Source of the DNA: Fodinicurvata sediminis DSM 21159
GTDB lineage: Bacteria > Pseudomonadota > Alphaproteobacteria > Kiloniellales > DSM-21159
Direction: 5' to 3'
NCBI RefSeq assembly: GCF_000420625.1
Contig: NZ_ATVH01000020.1
Location: 62,001-126,000, forward strand
Length of the DNA stretch: 64,000 nucleotides
The notes beneath the pieces were generated by a model that was not told the DNA's origin, searched no databases, and saw nothing but the letters and a program-made list of their open reading frames with translations. The position numbers were made by a program, and so were the translations under genes. Below, in pieces: positions 17,414-25,206 of this stretch (positions are counted from its first letter, which is position 1; every line of letters starts with the position of its first letter).

Positions 17414-17924
17414 TCACCTCATTCGGGTGGCCGAAGCCGAAGACGCCGGGCGTCTGGCGCGCCTGCTGCAGGAAACCTATGCCTTCTATGGCGAACGACC
17501 CCCGGTTCCGGAATCTACGTTGGTCGAGCGCTTGCAGACTTATCTGGGGGCGAATCCCGGGTTCGAGGCCTTGATCGCCGAACAGGGCAATCAGGATCTG
17601 GGCTATGCCATCTACGCGCCCGTCTTCTGGACCAGCGATTGCCAGTTGTCCCTGTTTCTGAAGGAGCTCTATCTGGTCGAATCGGCGCGTGGGCGCGGGC
17701 TCGGGCGTGACCTCATGGTGCGCCTGGCGGCCATCGCGCTGGAGCGCGGCTGGACCCGCATGATCTGGACCGTGGACCGGCACAATCTCAAGGCCAGGCG
17801 CTTCTATGAGTCTCTGGCTGGCGCCCAGGCGTTGGACAAGGTGGTCTACCTGCAGAGCGAAAGCGTTCTAAAACGCTTGGTCACCTCGGGGGATTCCCGC
17901 TTCCCCTTCAGTTTTCGGGTTTGA
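17406..17924 (+). CDS. GNAT family N-acetyltransferase
   Basis: 172 residues, with a TTG start at 17406 inside the end of aroC and a GAGGG site seven bases before it. The acetyl-CoA binding motif A is [20 protein letters not shown], and the C-terminal [13 protein letters not shown] is motif B. The beta strand [12 protein letters not shown] is typical of the diamine/polyamine-type GNAT branch, but the substrate cannot be assigned. The 3' end overlaps the convergent response-regulator gene by 17 bp. Confidence 0.85.
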   Translation: MADHLIRVAEAEDAGRLARLLQETYAFYGERPPVPESTLVERLQTYLGANPGFEALIAEQGNQDLGYAIYAPVFWTSDCQLSLFLKELYLVESARGRGLGRDLMVRLAAIALERGWTRMIWTVDRHNLKARRFYESLAGAQALDKVVYLQSESVLKRLVTSGDSRFPFSFRV

Positions 17925-18303
17925 CGTCCGACGGTGTATCGGACAGGAGAGCTTTCACCTTCTCAAGAAAAGTTGAGGGTCGGAAAGGCTTCTCCAGGAT
18001 ATCATCGGCACCCATGGCCTGGGCTGCAGGCAGGTAGTTTTGGCTGATCGCCCGGCCGCCGCCCGAAATGGCCAGGATTTTAAGGCTGGGGTTGGCGGCT
18101 CTGACATTGCGTACAACCTCGATTCCGTCGGCGTTGGGCATCATCAGATCCGTTACGACCAGATCGAGATTCTGCAGCAGCTCGCGATCTTCGCTGCGAC
18201 GGCCATCCAGGGAAGTGGTTACGCTGTGCCCATCCTTTTCCAGAACCTCGGCCATGAGGCGCAAAAGCGCTTCCTCGTCATCCAGAAGCAGAATACGTGC
18301 CAT
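17908..18303 (-). CDS. Single-domain response regulator (CheY-like)
   Basis: 131 residues, one receiver domain with no output domain. The acidic pair is D8-D9, the phosphoacceptor is D52 in VVTDLMMPNADG, the switch residue region is ILAISGGG, and the conserved lysine is in ILEKPF. A single-domain regulator acts by binding a partner or passing phosphate in a relay. No kinase is adjacent; the kinase genes at 34.8 and 40.7 kb are possible but unsupported partners. Confidence 0.88.
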   Translation of the reverse strand: MARILLLDDEEALLRLMAEVLEKDGHSVTTSLDGRRSEDRELLQNLDLVVTDLMMPNADGIEVVRNVRAANPSLKILAISGGGRAISQNYLPAAQAMGADDILEKPFRPSTFLEKVKALLSDTPSDVKPEN

Positions 18304-18445
18304 GAAGTTGTGTTGTTCCCATCTTCGTTAAAGCGCAGAGCTACAGCCCGCCATAAGGTGAATACAAGAGTAAAGGAAGGGTTAAGGCCTTGCTTGCTTC
18401 TGACTGTGGCCGAGCGGACACGGCATTTCCGATCTTCAGGGAGAG

Positions 18446-19309
18446 TCACAGACCGTAGCGGGCCCAGAGCGCACGGGTTTCCGCGGCGTCCAGAAGGCCG
18501 TGGGCAAGTTCGGCGCTGCCCGGAAAGCCTGCCTGCGCCTTCAAGCGGCGGCGCAGCCAGGAATCCTGCTGCTGGAAGCCGCGCAATCGTACCTTCTCCC
18601 CGAAGCGCCGGCGCAGTTCACCGCGCGCTTCGGCAATACCGTCCACCAGCCCCAGCTCCACGGCGCGCCGTCCGGTCCAGAAGGCGCCGGTGAAGAGCTC
18701 GTCCTCGGATGCCTTGAGGCGCCCCACGCGCTGGCGGCGGACCTCGCCCTTGAAGCTTTCGTGAAGTTCGTCGAGGATCCCCTTCAGGTGCTCCATGTCC
18801 TCGTCTTTCCGGGGCTCGAATGGGTCCAGCATGTTCTTGTTGCTGCCGGCGGTCTGGACACGCCGTTCCACGCCGATCTTCTGGATCAGTTCGGTAAAGC
18901 CGAAGCCCTGGGAGGCCACGCCGATGGAGCCGACGATGGAGCTTTCGTTGACATAGATCTGTTCGGCGGCGCAGGCCAGCCAGTAGCCGCCCGAGGCGGC
19001 CGCATCCTCGACGAAAGCCAGCACGGGCACCTTCTTCTCCTGCGACAGGTCGCGGATGCGCTGGGCGATGAGGGCCGACTGCACGGGCGAACCGCCGGGG
19101 GAGTTGATGATCAGCGCCACGGCCTGGAGCCTCTTTAGGGAGAAGGTCTTCTCAAGGGTTGGCGCCAGGCTTTCCAGGGTCATGCCGCTGCGCATGGAGC
19201 CCACGGAACCAATCACGCCGCGCAGGCGTATGACCCCGACCAACGGTGGGGGATTCTGGACAGCCTTGATGGGAATGTACTTGCGCAGGTCGTTCGGCAG
19301 GAAGGTCAT
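18446..19309 (-). CDS. S49 family serine peptidase (SppA/SohB-like)
   Basis: 287 residues. The Ser-Lys dyad is visible as S107 in DAAASGGYW and K158 in TAGSNKNM, a spacing of 51 that fits SppA-type signal peptide peptidases. The SPGGSPVQSALIAQRI segment is the conserved ClpP-like loop. No obvious N-terminal membrane anchor is present. The enzyme would cleave remnant signal peptides or membrane protein fragments. The ATG immediately follows the stop of the HDAC-family gene with no gap. Confidence 0.9.
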   Translation of the reverse strand: MTFLPNDLRKYIPIKAVQNPPPLVGVIRLRGVIGSVGSMRSGMTLESLAPTLEKTFSLKRLQAVALIINSPGGSPVQSALIAQRIRDLSQEKKVPVLAFVEDAAASGGYWLACAAEQIYVNESSIVGSIGVASQGFGFTELIQKIGVERRVQTAGSNKNMLDPFEPRKDEDMEHLKGILDELHESFKGEVRRQRVGRLKASEDELFTGAFWTGRRAVELGLVDGIAEARGELRRRFGEKVRLRGFQQQDSWLRRRLKAQAGFPGSAELAHGLLDAAETRALWARYGL

Positions 19310-20341
19310 TCAGGCGGCCTCCTCGAAGCCGGTCAGCAGGTTTACTGTATTGATACCGATTTCCTCCACGGCATAGCCCCCTTCCATGATGAAGAGGGTC
19401 GGGCGGTTCAGGCCAGCCAGGGCGCGGCCGATCTTGAAGTAGTCGTCGCTTTCAAGCTTGAAGCCGGATATGGGGTCGTCCTTGAAAGTGTCCACCCCCA
19501 GCGAGATGACCAGGACATCGGGGCCATAGTCCCGCAACCGCTCCAGGGCTTGGTTGAAGGCGTCCTGCCAGCTGTCGAAGCCACTGCCCCAGGCCAGGGG
19601 CCAGTTGGCATTGAAGCCTTCGCCGGCGCCGCGGCCGGTCTCGTCGGCATGGCCCAGGAAAAAGGGAAAGTTCTCGTGCGGGTCGCCATGGACCGAGGCG
19701 AAGAAGACATCGGCGCGATCATAGAAGATCGATTGCGTGCCGTTGCCGTGGTGATAGTCCACGTCGAACACGGCCACGCGTTCGGCACCTTGATCGCGCA
19801 ACGCCTGGGCCGCAATGGCGGCATTGTTGAGAAAGCAATAGCCGCCATAGTAGTTGGCGGCCGCATGGTGACCCGGCGGTCGGCAGAGCGAGAAGACAGC
19901 GCGATGGTTCTCGCGGATTAGGCGCACCTGCCCGCTGAGCGCAACATCGGCTGAGCCTTTGACGGCCTGCCAGGTGCCGGCCGTGATCGGCGTGCCGGCA
20001 TCGAAGGAGTAGTAGCTGAGCCGCCCCATGATGGACTGCGGTACGATATCCCTGAGCCCGCGCACAGACCAGGCCAGTGGCAGGGCGTCATGACTGCGTC
20101 CGTCAGCCGACCAGTCGGTCCAGGCGTTCTGCAGGAAATCCACATAATCACGGTCATGAACGCGGGTCAGCGCTTCCAGCGGCCAATCCTCGGGGGACTC
20201 CACGGCGCCCAGGCCGCGCTGTTTCACCTGGTCGAGGACCAGGTCGGCGCGTCGCGGCATCTCGTAGCAGGGCTTCAACTGCCCGTCGACCAACTCGGAC
20301 TGGCCGTGCTGCAGGCGGTGACTGTCGCTGTAGATCGTCAG
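19310..20341 (-). CDS. Histone-deacetylase superfamily protein, acetylpolyamine amidohydrolase-like
   Basis: About 343 residues. The conserved N-terminus TIYSDSHRLQHGQSELVDGQ begins right after a CTG at 20341, with ATT at 20344 as the other option. No ATG fits, and a GAGGAG site lies just upstream. The start overlaps the nitrilase stop. Zinc-site residues are in FDVDYHHGNGT and SLGVDTFKDDP, with RPPGHHA and the active-site-type EGGYAVEEIG. The N-terminal pattern matches bacterial acetylpolyamine amidohydrolases, which remove acetyl groups from acetylated polyamines. With the nitrilase this suggests polyamine catabolism. Confidence 0.87.
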   Translation of the reverse strand: MTIYSDSHRLQHGQSELVDGQLKPCYEMPRRADLVLDQVKQRGLGAVESPEDWPLEALTRVHDRDYVDFLQNAWTDWSADGRSHDALPLAWSVRGLRDIVPQSIMGRLSYYSFDAGTPITAGTWQAVKGSADVALSGQVRLIRENHRAVFSLCRPPGHHAAANYYGGYCFLNNAAIAAQALRDQGAERVAVFDVDYHHGNGTQSIFYDRADVFFASVHGDPHENFPFFLGHADETGRGAGEGFNANWPLAWGSGFDSWQDAFNQALERLRDYGPDVLVISLGVDTFKDDPISGFKLESDDYFKIGRALAGLNRPTLFIMEGGYAVEEIGINTVNLLTGFEEAA

Positions 20342-21270
20342 AATGGCTCTGTCTCCTCGGATAGCTCGATGTGACGGGCCGACCAGGGGCCGGGCCAGAC
20401 CTCGGCGCCGCCGCGGCGCAGCGCGCGCAGGCGTTCTATCGGAATATCGACGTTCAGAACAGGGCCTTCGTCCGGAGCGTCGCTGTGCCCGGACAGGGAT
20501 CCGCCATCCCCATCGCCGCCCAGTACAGGCTCGCAGGGCAGGAAGAGCGCGGCGCCAGCATGATAGCCATCGCGCGGCCGGCCCGTTGCGGCGGCCCCGA
20601 TCACCCCCACGGCGGCCACGGCCGTCATGGACTCGATGGCGCGTGCCCGAGCGCAGTGGAAGACGCGGTGGTAGCCCGCGGGGCCGCTGGTCTGGGAGGG
20701 AACAAGAATCAGATCCGGCTGCAGAGCTGAGACCTGGCCGGCCAGGTCGGGCAGCTCGCAATCCAGGCAGATCAGGATGACAATGCGCAGGCCCTTCCAG
20801 TGAATCAGCTTCAATGTCCGGCCGGGGGACAGCTGCCAGTCATCGGGATCCTGTTCCGCCGGTGTCAGGCAGAGCTTGTCCTGGCCAATCCGGCGCCCGT
20901 TTGGCAGGCAGAGCCAGGCCCGGTTGACGAAGGGAATTTCGCCCTGTGCGGCCTGAGGGTCCTTGACCGGCATGCTGCCGGCCAGCAGCGCGATGTCATG
21001 TTCCTGCGCCAGTGTGCCGGCGATCTGGACGGCGGTTTCGGCCTGCGCGGCCATCCATGCGATCTCGCTGCTGGCCGGCAGGTCGCTCGGTGCAAAGGAC
21101 AGCCATTGCTCGCAGGCATACTCGGGCAGGACCAGCAGTTCCACCTTCTCGGCCCGGGCCTGTCGGATTCGGGCTTCGAGCTGTGCGCGCCATGCGTCGA
21201 GAGAGGCAAGAGGGTGCGCCAGATTCACGATCCAGAGGGCGGCGCGCAGGCTATCGGGCGTGTTGGACAT
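20338..21270 (-). CDS. Carbon-nitrogen hydrolase (nitrilase superfamily)
   Basis: 310 residues. The Glu-Lys-Cys catalytic triad is visible: E50 in LLVLPEYACEQW, K132 in RIGQDKLCL, and C168 in VILICLDCELP. The family hydrolyses amides or nitriles; N-carbamoylputrescine amidase is one branch. Translational overlap with the acetylpolyamine amidohydrolase-like gene makes a polyamine-linked amide plausible, but this is an inference from context. Confidence 0.85.
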   Translation of the reverse strand: MSNTPDSLRAALWIVNLAHPLASLDAWRAQLEARIRQARAEKVELLVLPEYACEQWLSFAPSDLPASSEIAWMAAQAETAVQIAGTLAQEHDIALLAGSMPVKDPQAAQGEIPFVNRAWLCLPNGRRIGQDKLCLTPAEQDPDDWQLSPGRTLKLIHWKGLRIVILICLDCELPDLAGQVSALQPDLILVPSQTSGPAGYHRVFHCARARAIESMTAVAAVGVIGAAATGRPRDGYHAGAALFLPCEPVLGGDGDGGSLSGHSDAPDEGPVLNVDIPIERLRALRRGGAEVWPGPWSARHIELSEETEPF

Positions 21271-21314
21271 GCAGGCGACTCATCGTTCGTGTGCCGAATT
21301 TAACCAGAGACACT

Positions 21315-22106
21315 TCAATCCAGGCAGAGGGACTGGGCCTTGCGCAGGATCGCATCGGCTTCAGGCGTGAAGTGCTGTCCCGCACCATGGAGTTCAAGAC
21401 CGGGCAGCAGCCGGGTGGGGGCACCGCTGTCCTTGCGTGCGCGCAGCAGCACGCGCCGGGCGGCCTGCCCCTGGCGTGGCCAGAGGGGAAAGACGGCGAT
21501 GTCCCCTGCCCGGAGGTGCAGGGCGGCCAGCAGCTCGTGCAACCTGTCGGCGCGGTGGATCACGCTCAAATGTCCGCCAGGGCGCAAGTAATGGAGAGCT
21601 GCGCACAGCCAGTCCTGAAGGCTGCCTTCGCTTTCCTGGTTGGCCAGACTCTTGCCGGCTGTAGGCGAGGGTGTGGCCTGGCCATCGGCCAGATAAGGAG
21701 GGTTGGTCATTACCAGGTCGAAGCGTCCATGATTGGCGGAAACGCGCTCCAGTCCGTTCCGGCAGGTCGCCGCGAACCGTTCCCGGACGTCGTTCCGGGC
21801 CGAATTCTCTCGAGCCAGCTCGGCCAGTTCGGGCTGGAGCTCCCAGCCGGTCACATGGCAGCCCGGCACGCGGGCCAGCAGACAGAGAGCTGCCGCGCCG
21901 GCACCGCAGCCCAAGTCCAGGACCGTCTGGCCGTCCCGTGCAGGTGTTGCCGCGGCCAGGAAGACAGGGTCAATGGCCACACGGTAGCCGTTCAACGGCT
22001 GGCGCAGATGGACCCGTCCGTCCAGCAGAAGATTGTCCGTGGTCTGCCCGATCGATGGCTTCTGGCCGTCGGGGGAAGTGGCCTGCGGTACTGACATCGC
22101 GGTCAT
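21315..22106 (-). CDS. TrmN6/YfiC-like adenine N6-methyltransferase
   Basis: 263 residues from the ATG at 22106 (10 nt after the DUF2007 stop). SAM motif I is VLDLGCGAGAAALCLL, and motif IV is VMTNPPYL, typical of N6-adenine methyltransferases. The N-terminal LLLDGRVHLRQPLNGYRVAIDPVFLAA is characteristic of the tRNA1(Val) A37 N6-methyltransferase family. It shares an operon with DUF2007 and is followed by the nitrilase. The exact RNA target in this organism is not shown by the sequence. Confidence 0.85.
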   Translation of the reverse strand: MTAMSVPQATSPDGQKPSIGQTTDNLLLDGRVHLRQPLNGYRVAIDPVFLAAATPARDGQTVLDLGCGAGAAALCLLARVPGCHVTGWELQPELAELARENSARNDVRERFAATCRNGLERVSANHGRFDLVMTNPPYLADGQATPSPTAGKSLANQESEGSLQDWLCAALHYLRPGGHLSVIHRADRLHELLAALHLRAGDIAVFPLWPRQGQAARRVLLRARKDSGAPTRLLPGLELHGAGQHFTPEADAILRKAQSLCLD

Positions 22107-22116
22107 TCGGACAAGC

Positions 22117-22371
22117 CTATTCCTGGGAAGAGCTGTCTTCGAGCGTTGTCGGCTCTTCCCCCATGGGGGCCGCATCAGCTTCAGCCAATAGGGTGCAGGC
22201 CTGCTCGAAATCGTCATCAATCACCATCAGGCGCCGGGTGATGGCCACGATCGAGCCTTCGAGTACCGAGGCGTGATTGTCGAAGGTGACCGCCTCGATG
22301 CCGGCATCGGCAAGATAGGCCTGCACCCAGGACAGGCGAACCAGATCATTGGTACGTAGCAGTTCGCGCAC
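22117..22371 (-). CDS. DUF2007-type small protein
   Basis: About 84 residues from a GTG at 22371 preceded by GAGAGGTG. The pattern ELLRTNDLVRLSWVQAYLADAGI followed by VLEGSIVAITRRLMV matches the DUF2007 (putative signal-transducing, ferredoxin-like) family. The last 20 residues are acidic and probably disordered. It lies divergently from the octaprenyl diphosphate synthase gene and directly before the methyltransferase, a common alphaproteobacterial arrangement. Its function is unknown. Confidence 0.8.
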   Translation of the reverse strand: MRELLRTNDLVRLSWVQAYLADAGIEAVTFDNHASVLEGSIVAITRRLMVIDDDFEQACTLLAEADAAPMGEEPTTLEDSSSQE

Positions 22372-22544
22372 ACAGCACCTCTCAATTCGGTCACGCCGGG
22401 CGCGTGACTTTGTAGCAACCCCGGGACTTCCGGTTCCGCTTGACCGAGACTCGTCACGGCCTATTGTGCGGAGCCGAAGGGCCTGTGGTCCGGACCCTGG
22501 ATACACTGCGCGATCCTGCAGGCCAGCGCAACAACGGGCCACTA

Positions 22545-22576
22545 CATCCACGGGTTAGCGCATCCACGGGTCAGCG
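22545..22576 (+). repeat. Two tandem 16-bp repeats upstream of the polyprenyl synthase
   Basis: CATCCACGGGTTAGCG at 22545-22560 is followed directly by CATCCACGGGTCAGCG at 22561-22576, with one mismatch. The pair ends 19 bp before the start codon. Confidence 0.7.
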
Positions 22577-22595
22577 CAAGCATGGGAGATGGCGA

Positions 22596-23621
22596 ATGGC
22601 CGGCATGGCCGATCCGAATCAGATCCAGCAGGACAGCAAGAAGGCAGGACTGGACGCCCTGCTGGACCTGCTGGGTGACGACATGACGCGCGTCAACGAG
22701 ATCATCCTGGAGAACATGCAGTCTCCGGTCAGCCTGATTCCGCAGTTGGCCGGCCACATCATCGCGGCCGGCGGCAAGCGCCTGCGCCCTCTTCTGGTGC
22801 TTGCTTCGGCGCGTCTTTGCGGGGCCGAGGGCGAGCGCCAGATGGCCCTGGCAGCCTGTGTGGAATTCATTCACACCGCCACGCTGCTGCATGACGATGT
22901 GGTGGACGAAAGCGACCTGCGCCGAGGCCAGGCTTCCGCCAAAGCGGTCTGGGGCAACCAGGCCTCGGTCCTGGTGGGTGATTTCCTGTTCAGCCGTTCC
23001 TTCCAGCTGATGGTGGCGGATGGCTCGCTCAAGGTCCTCAAGCTGCTGTCGGACACGGCCGCCACCCTGGCCGAGGGCGAAGTGCACCAGTTGATGACCG
23101 CCAACGACACCGAGACGAACGAAGAGGCCTACCTTGAGGTGGTGCGCGCCAAGACGGCGTCGCTCTTCGCCGCCTCCTGCCAGGTGGGTGCCCAGGTGGC
23201 CGAACGGCCCGATGCGGAAGAAGAGGCGCTGCGCCGTTTCGGCGGCGCGCTGGGCATGGCCTTCCAGCTGGTGGACGACATCCTGGACTATACGGCCGAA
23301 GTGGACCCCAAGCTGGGCAAGTCCGTGGGCGACGATTTCCGCGAGGGCAAGATCACCCTGCCCGTCATCCTGGCGTTCGAGCGCGGGGACGAGACGGAGA
23401 AGGCCTTCTGGCGCCGCTGCCTGGAGGAGCAGGACATCCGCGATGGTGACCTGGAGCAGGCCTTGCAGCTGCTGGTGCGTCACAACGCCCTGGAGGATGC
23501 CAAGACACGGGCCTTCGCCTATGCCGGGGAGGCGCGCGCCGCAATGGAGATTTTTCCCGAGAGCGAAATCCGGAGCGCCCTTCTGGAAAGCGTCGATTTC
23601 TGTGTGGAGCGGCTTTATTGA
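22596..23621 (+). CDS. ispB: Polyprenyl diphosphate synthase (octaprenyl-type)
   Basis: 341 residues from the ATG at 22596, with GGGAGA upstream. The first aspartate-rich motif is LLHDDVVDESDLRRG and the second is LVDDILDYTAE. GGKRLRP near the N-terminus binds the allylic pyrophosphate. It makes the long isoprenoid side chain of ubiquinone. The exact chain length cannot be read with certainty. The gene is divergent from DUF2007 and ends just before a strong bidirectional terminator. Confidence 0.92.
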   Translation: MAGMADPNQIQQDSKKAGLDALLDLLGDDMTRVNEIILENMQSPVSLIPQLAGHIIAAGGKRLRPLLVLASARLCGAEGERQMALAACVEFIHTATLLHDDVVDESDLRRGQASAKAVWGNQASVLVGDFLFSRSFQLMVADGSLKVLKLLSDTAATLAEGEVHQLMTANDTETNEEAYLEVVRAKTASLFAASCQVGAQVAERPDAEEEALRRFGGALGMAFQLVDDILDYTAEVDPKLGKSVGDDFREGKITLPVILAFERGDETEKAFWRRCLEEQDIRDGDLEQALQLLVRHNALEDAKTRAFAYAGEARAAMEIFPESEIRSALLESVDFCVERLY

Positions 23622-23640
23622 GCCAAGGGTGCAGAAACAA

Positions 23641-23668
23641 AAAAGTCTGCCGCAAGCGGCAGACTTTT
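23641..23668. terminator. Bidirectional intrinsic terminator between ispB and tRNA-Pro
   Basis: A perfect 13-bp stem, AAAAGTCTGCCGC at 23641-23653 and its complement at 23656-23668, with a 2-nt loop. A U-run closes it in both directions, which suits two convergent genes. Confidence 0.9.
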
Positions 23669-23682
23669 CGTCCTGGATTTAC

Positions 23683-23759
23683 TGGTCGGGGAGAGAGGAT
23701 TTGAACCTCCGGCCCCCACGTCCCGAACGTGGTGCTCTACCAGGCTGAGCTACTCCCCG
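23683..23759 (-). tRNA. tRNA-Pro (anticodon CGG)
   Basis: The minus strand folds as a complete 77-nt tRNA. The acceptor stem CGGGGAG pairs with CTCCCCG, the discriminator is A, and the 3' CCA is encoded. The D arm GCTCAGCCTGGTAGAGC is present. The anticodon stem CCACG/CGTGG encloses loop TTCGGGA, giving anticodon CGG, and the T arm carries GGTTCAAATCC. Confidence 0.96.
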
Positions 23760-23856
23760 GATGCGCGCGGGTTATAGCCCTTCGTTGCGTGCGATGCAAT
23801 GGACAACCTGCAGAGTTTTCACCAGATGCCGTCGCCGTAGATGCTGTCATTGTGAC

Positions 23857-24657
23857 TCAGTCTTCCGTGGCGTGGGTGCCTGCTGTGAAATCCTGCTGGC
23901 TTCGGGAATTTTCCATCAGGCCATAGAGGCTTTCCAGCTGCCGCTCGACATCGATATCCAGCCAGGAGGTGATTTCCAGGCGGCGGTCCTCCAGGACGTT
24001 TTCCGAGGGACGGCTGCTCTGCCAGCGTGCGAGTTGGCGATCGCGTTCGCGTACCAGGGCACAGATCTGGGGGCGGAAAAATCGCAGCATGGCCGTGATC
24101 CAACGGTTTGTCGGCCAGGACGGCTGGGCATGGCCGATGGCAAATCGGTCCAGCATTCGGTTGACCTCGTGGGCGCGATAGAGCGTTTCTCCCGTCACCC
24201 AGCGGTTCACGGTGAAGAGGGCCCGCGCGCGGCCGTGGCCATCCATCGAGATTGCGATCAGGTGACAGGGACCGTCCTGGCCGACCTCCAGCAGGTGACC
24301 GGGGGCCGCCGGTGCCGGCCGGATGCCGCGCGGCATGCCTTCGGGGCCCAGGAAGGTGTGGAAATGGCCGTGTTCCCCCGGCGGCCGGCGATCCGGCGCA
24401 TGGGCATGGTAGTAGTATTGGGCGTGGGTTTCCTTGTCCTCGACGCCGCCGGCGGGATAGCTGTCCCATTCATAGAAGGCGCCCTGGTTGCGCAGGACCT
24501 CGGAGACCACGTTGTCGCCGGTGCGTGCAAGCACAGCTTCTACCGTGCGGATCTCTTCTCCGGCTTCGCACAGGTCGGACAGTTCCTGTAGCGACAGAGC
24601 CTGGAGTTCAGCCTCTGCTGCGGTAGGGGGATGTTCCTGCGGGCGCGGCGACTTCAT
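23857..24657 (-). CDS. Conserved hypothetical protein (possibly DUF6969)
   Basis: 266 residues from the ATG at 24657; upstream in-frame codons overlap the usp gene. I am not certain of the family. Visible features are a tyrosine/histidine-rich stretch QYYYHAHAPD followed by GEHGHFHTFLGPEGMPRG, and NRWVTGETLYRA with a hydrophobic RWITAMLRFFRPQI near residue 190. The HxHF pattern could bind metal or a cofactor. No signal peptide or membrane segment is seen. It lies between tRNA-Pro and the TRAP cluster. Confidence 0.65.
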   Translation of the reverse strand: MKSPRPQEHPPTAAEAELQALSLQELSDLCEAGEEIRTVEAVLARTGDNVVSEVLRNQGAFYEWDSYPAGGVEDKETHAQYYYHAHAPDRRPPGEHGHFHTFLGPEGMPRGIRPAPAAPGHLLEVGQDGPCHLIAISMDGHGRARALFTVNRWVTGETLYRAHEVNRMLDRFAIGHAQPSWPTNRWITAMLRFFRPQICALVRERDRQLARWQSSRPSENVLEDRRLEITSWLDIDVERQLESLYGLMENSRSQQDFTAGTHATED

Positions 24658-24727
24658 AGGCCAAGTGATACCCTGCCAGAAGGGGTTTGACGAGGGGGGC
24701 TTGAAGCGTGTCGATGAAGCGAGGGAA

Positions 24728-25156
24728 TCAGTCCCGCACCACCAGGACCGAACAGTCGGCGTGGCGGACGACGCGGGCTGCGTTGGGTCCCAGCAGGTAA
24801 TCCTCAAGGCCCGGCCGCGTGGAAGCCATGACGATCAGGTCACAGTTTGTCTGCTTCGCATAGTGCAGGATTTCCTTGTAGATCGTGCCGTGAGCCAGGA
24901 TGTGCTGAACCTTGATGCCTTCGGGAACGTGTTCCTTCACGAAGGCATGCAGGGCCTGGTTGCCCTTTTCGAGCGCCTGCTTCTCGTAGTCCTTGGGAAA
25001 GAAGCTGCCCACCATGCTGAGCCCGAAGTCGGGAAGTACGCTGATGACATGCAGCGTCGATCCGAAGGCCTGTGCATACTCGACAGTCGTTTCCAGGGCT
25101 TTCTTGTGCGTGTCGGGATCGTCCAGATCCACAGCCAGGAGTATGTCACTGTACAT
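24728..25156 (-). CDS. Universal stress protein, TeaD-like (TRAP-associated)
   Basis: 142 residues of the UspA fold. The start MYSDILLAVDLDDPDTHKKA, the middle VGSFFPKDYEKQALEKGNQA and the end RPGLEDYLLGPNAARVVRHA closely resemble TeaD, the ATP-binding Usp that modulates the ectoine TRAP transporter TeaABC. The gene is 51 bp downstream of the fused TRAP permease on the same strand. A role in tuning that transporter is inferred from family and position. Confidence 0.85.
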   Translation of the reverse strand: MYSDILLAVDLDDPDTHKKALETTVEYAQAFGSTLHVISVLPDFGLSMVGSFFPKDYEKQALEKGNQALHAFVKEHVPEGIKVQHILAHGTIYKEILHYAKQTNCDLIVMASTRPGLEDYLLGPNAARVVRHADCSVLVVRD

Positions 25157-25206
25157 GACGGTTTCTTCCGTTCACTAGGATTGCCGGTTCGATCATGGCC
25201 CGGGCC

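Noticed and set aside
22440-22595. Longer N-terminus for the polyprenyl synthase
   Set aside because: It would include the tandem repeats and non-conserved residues; the ATG at 22596 has a good ribosome binding site.
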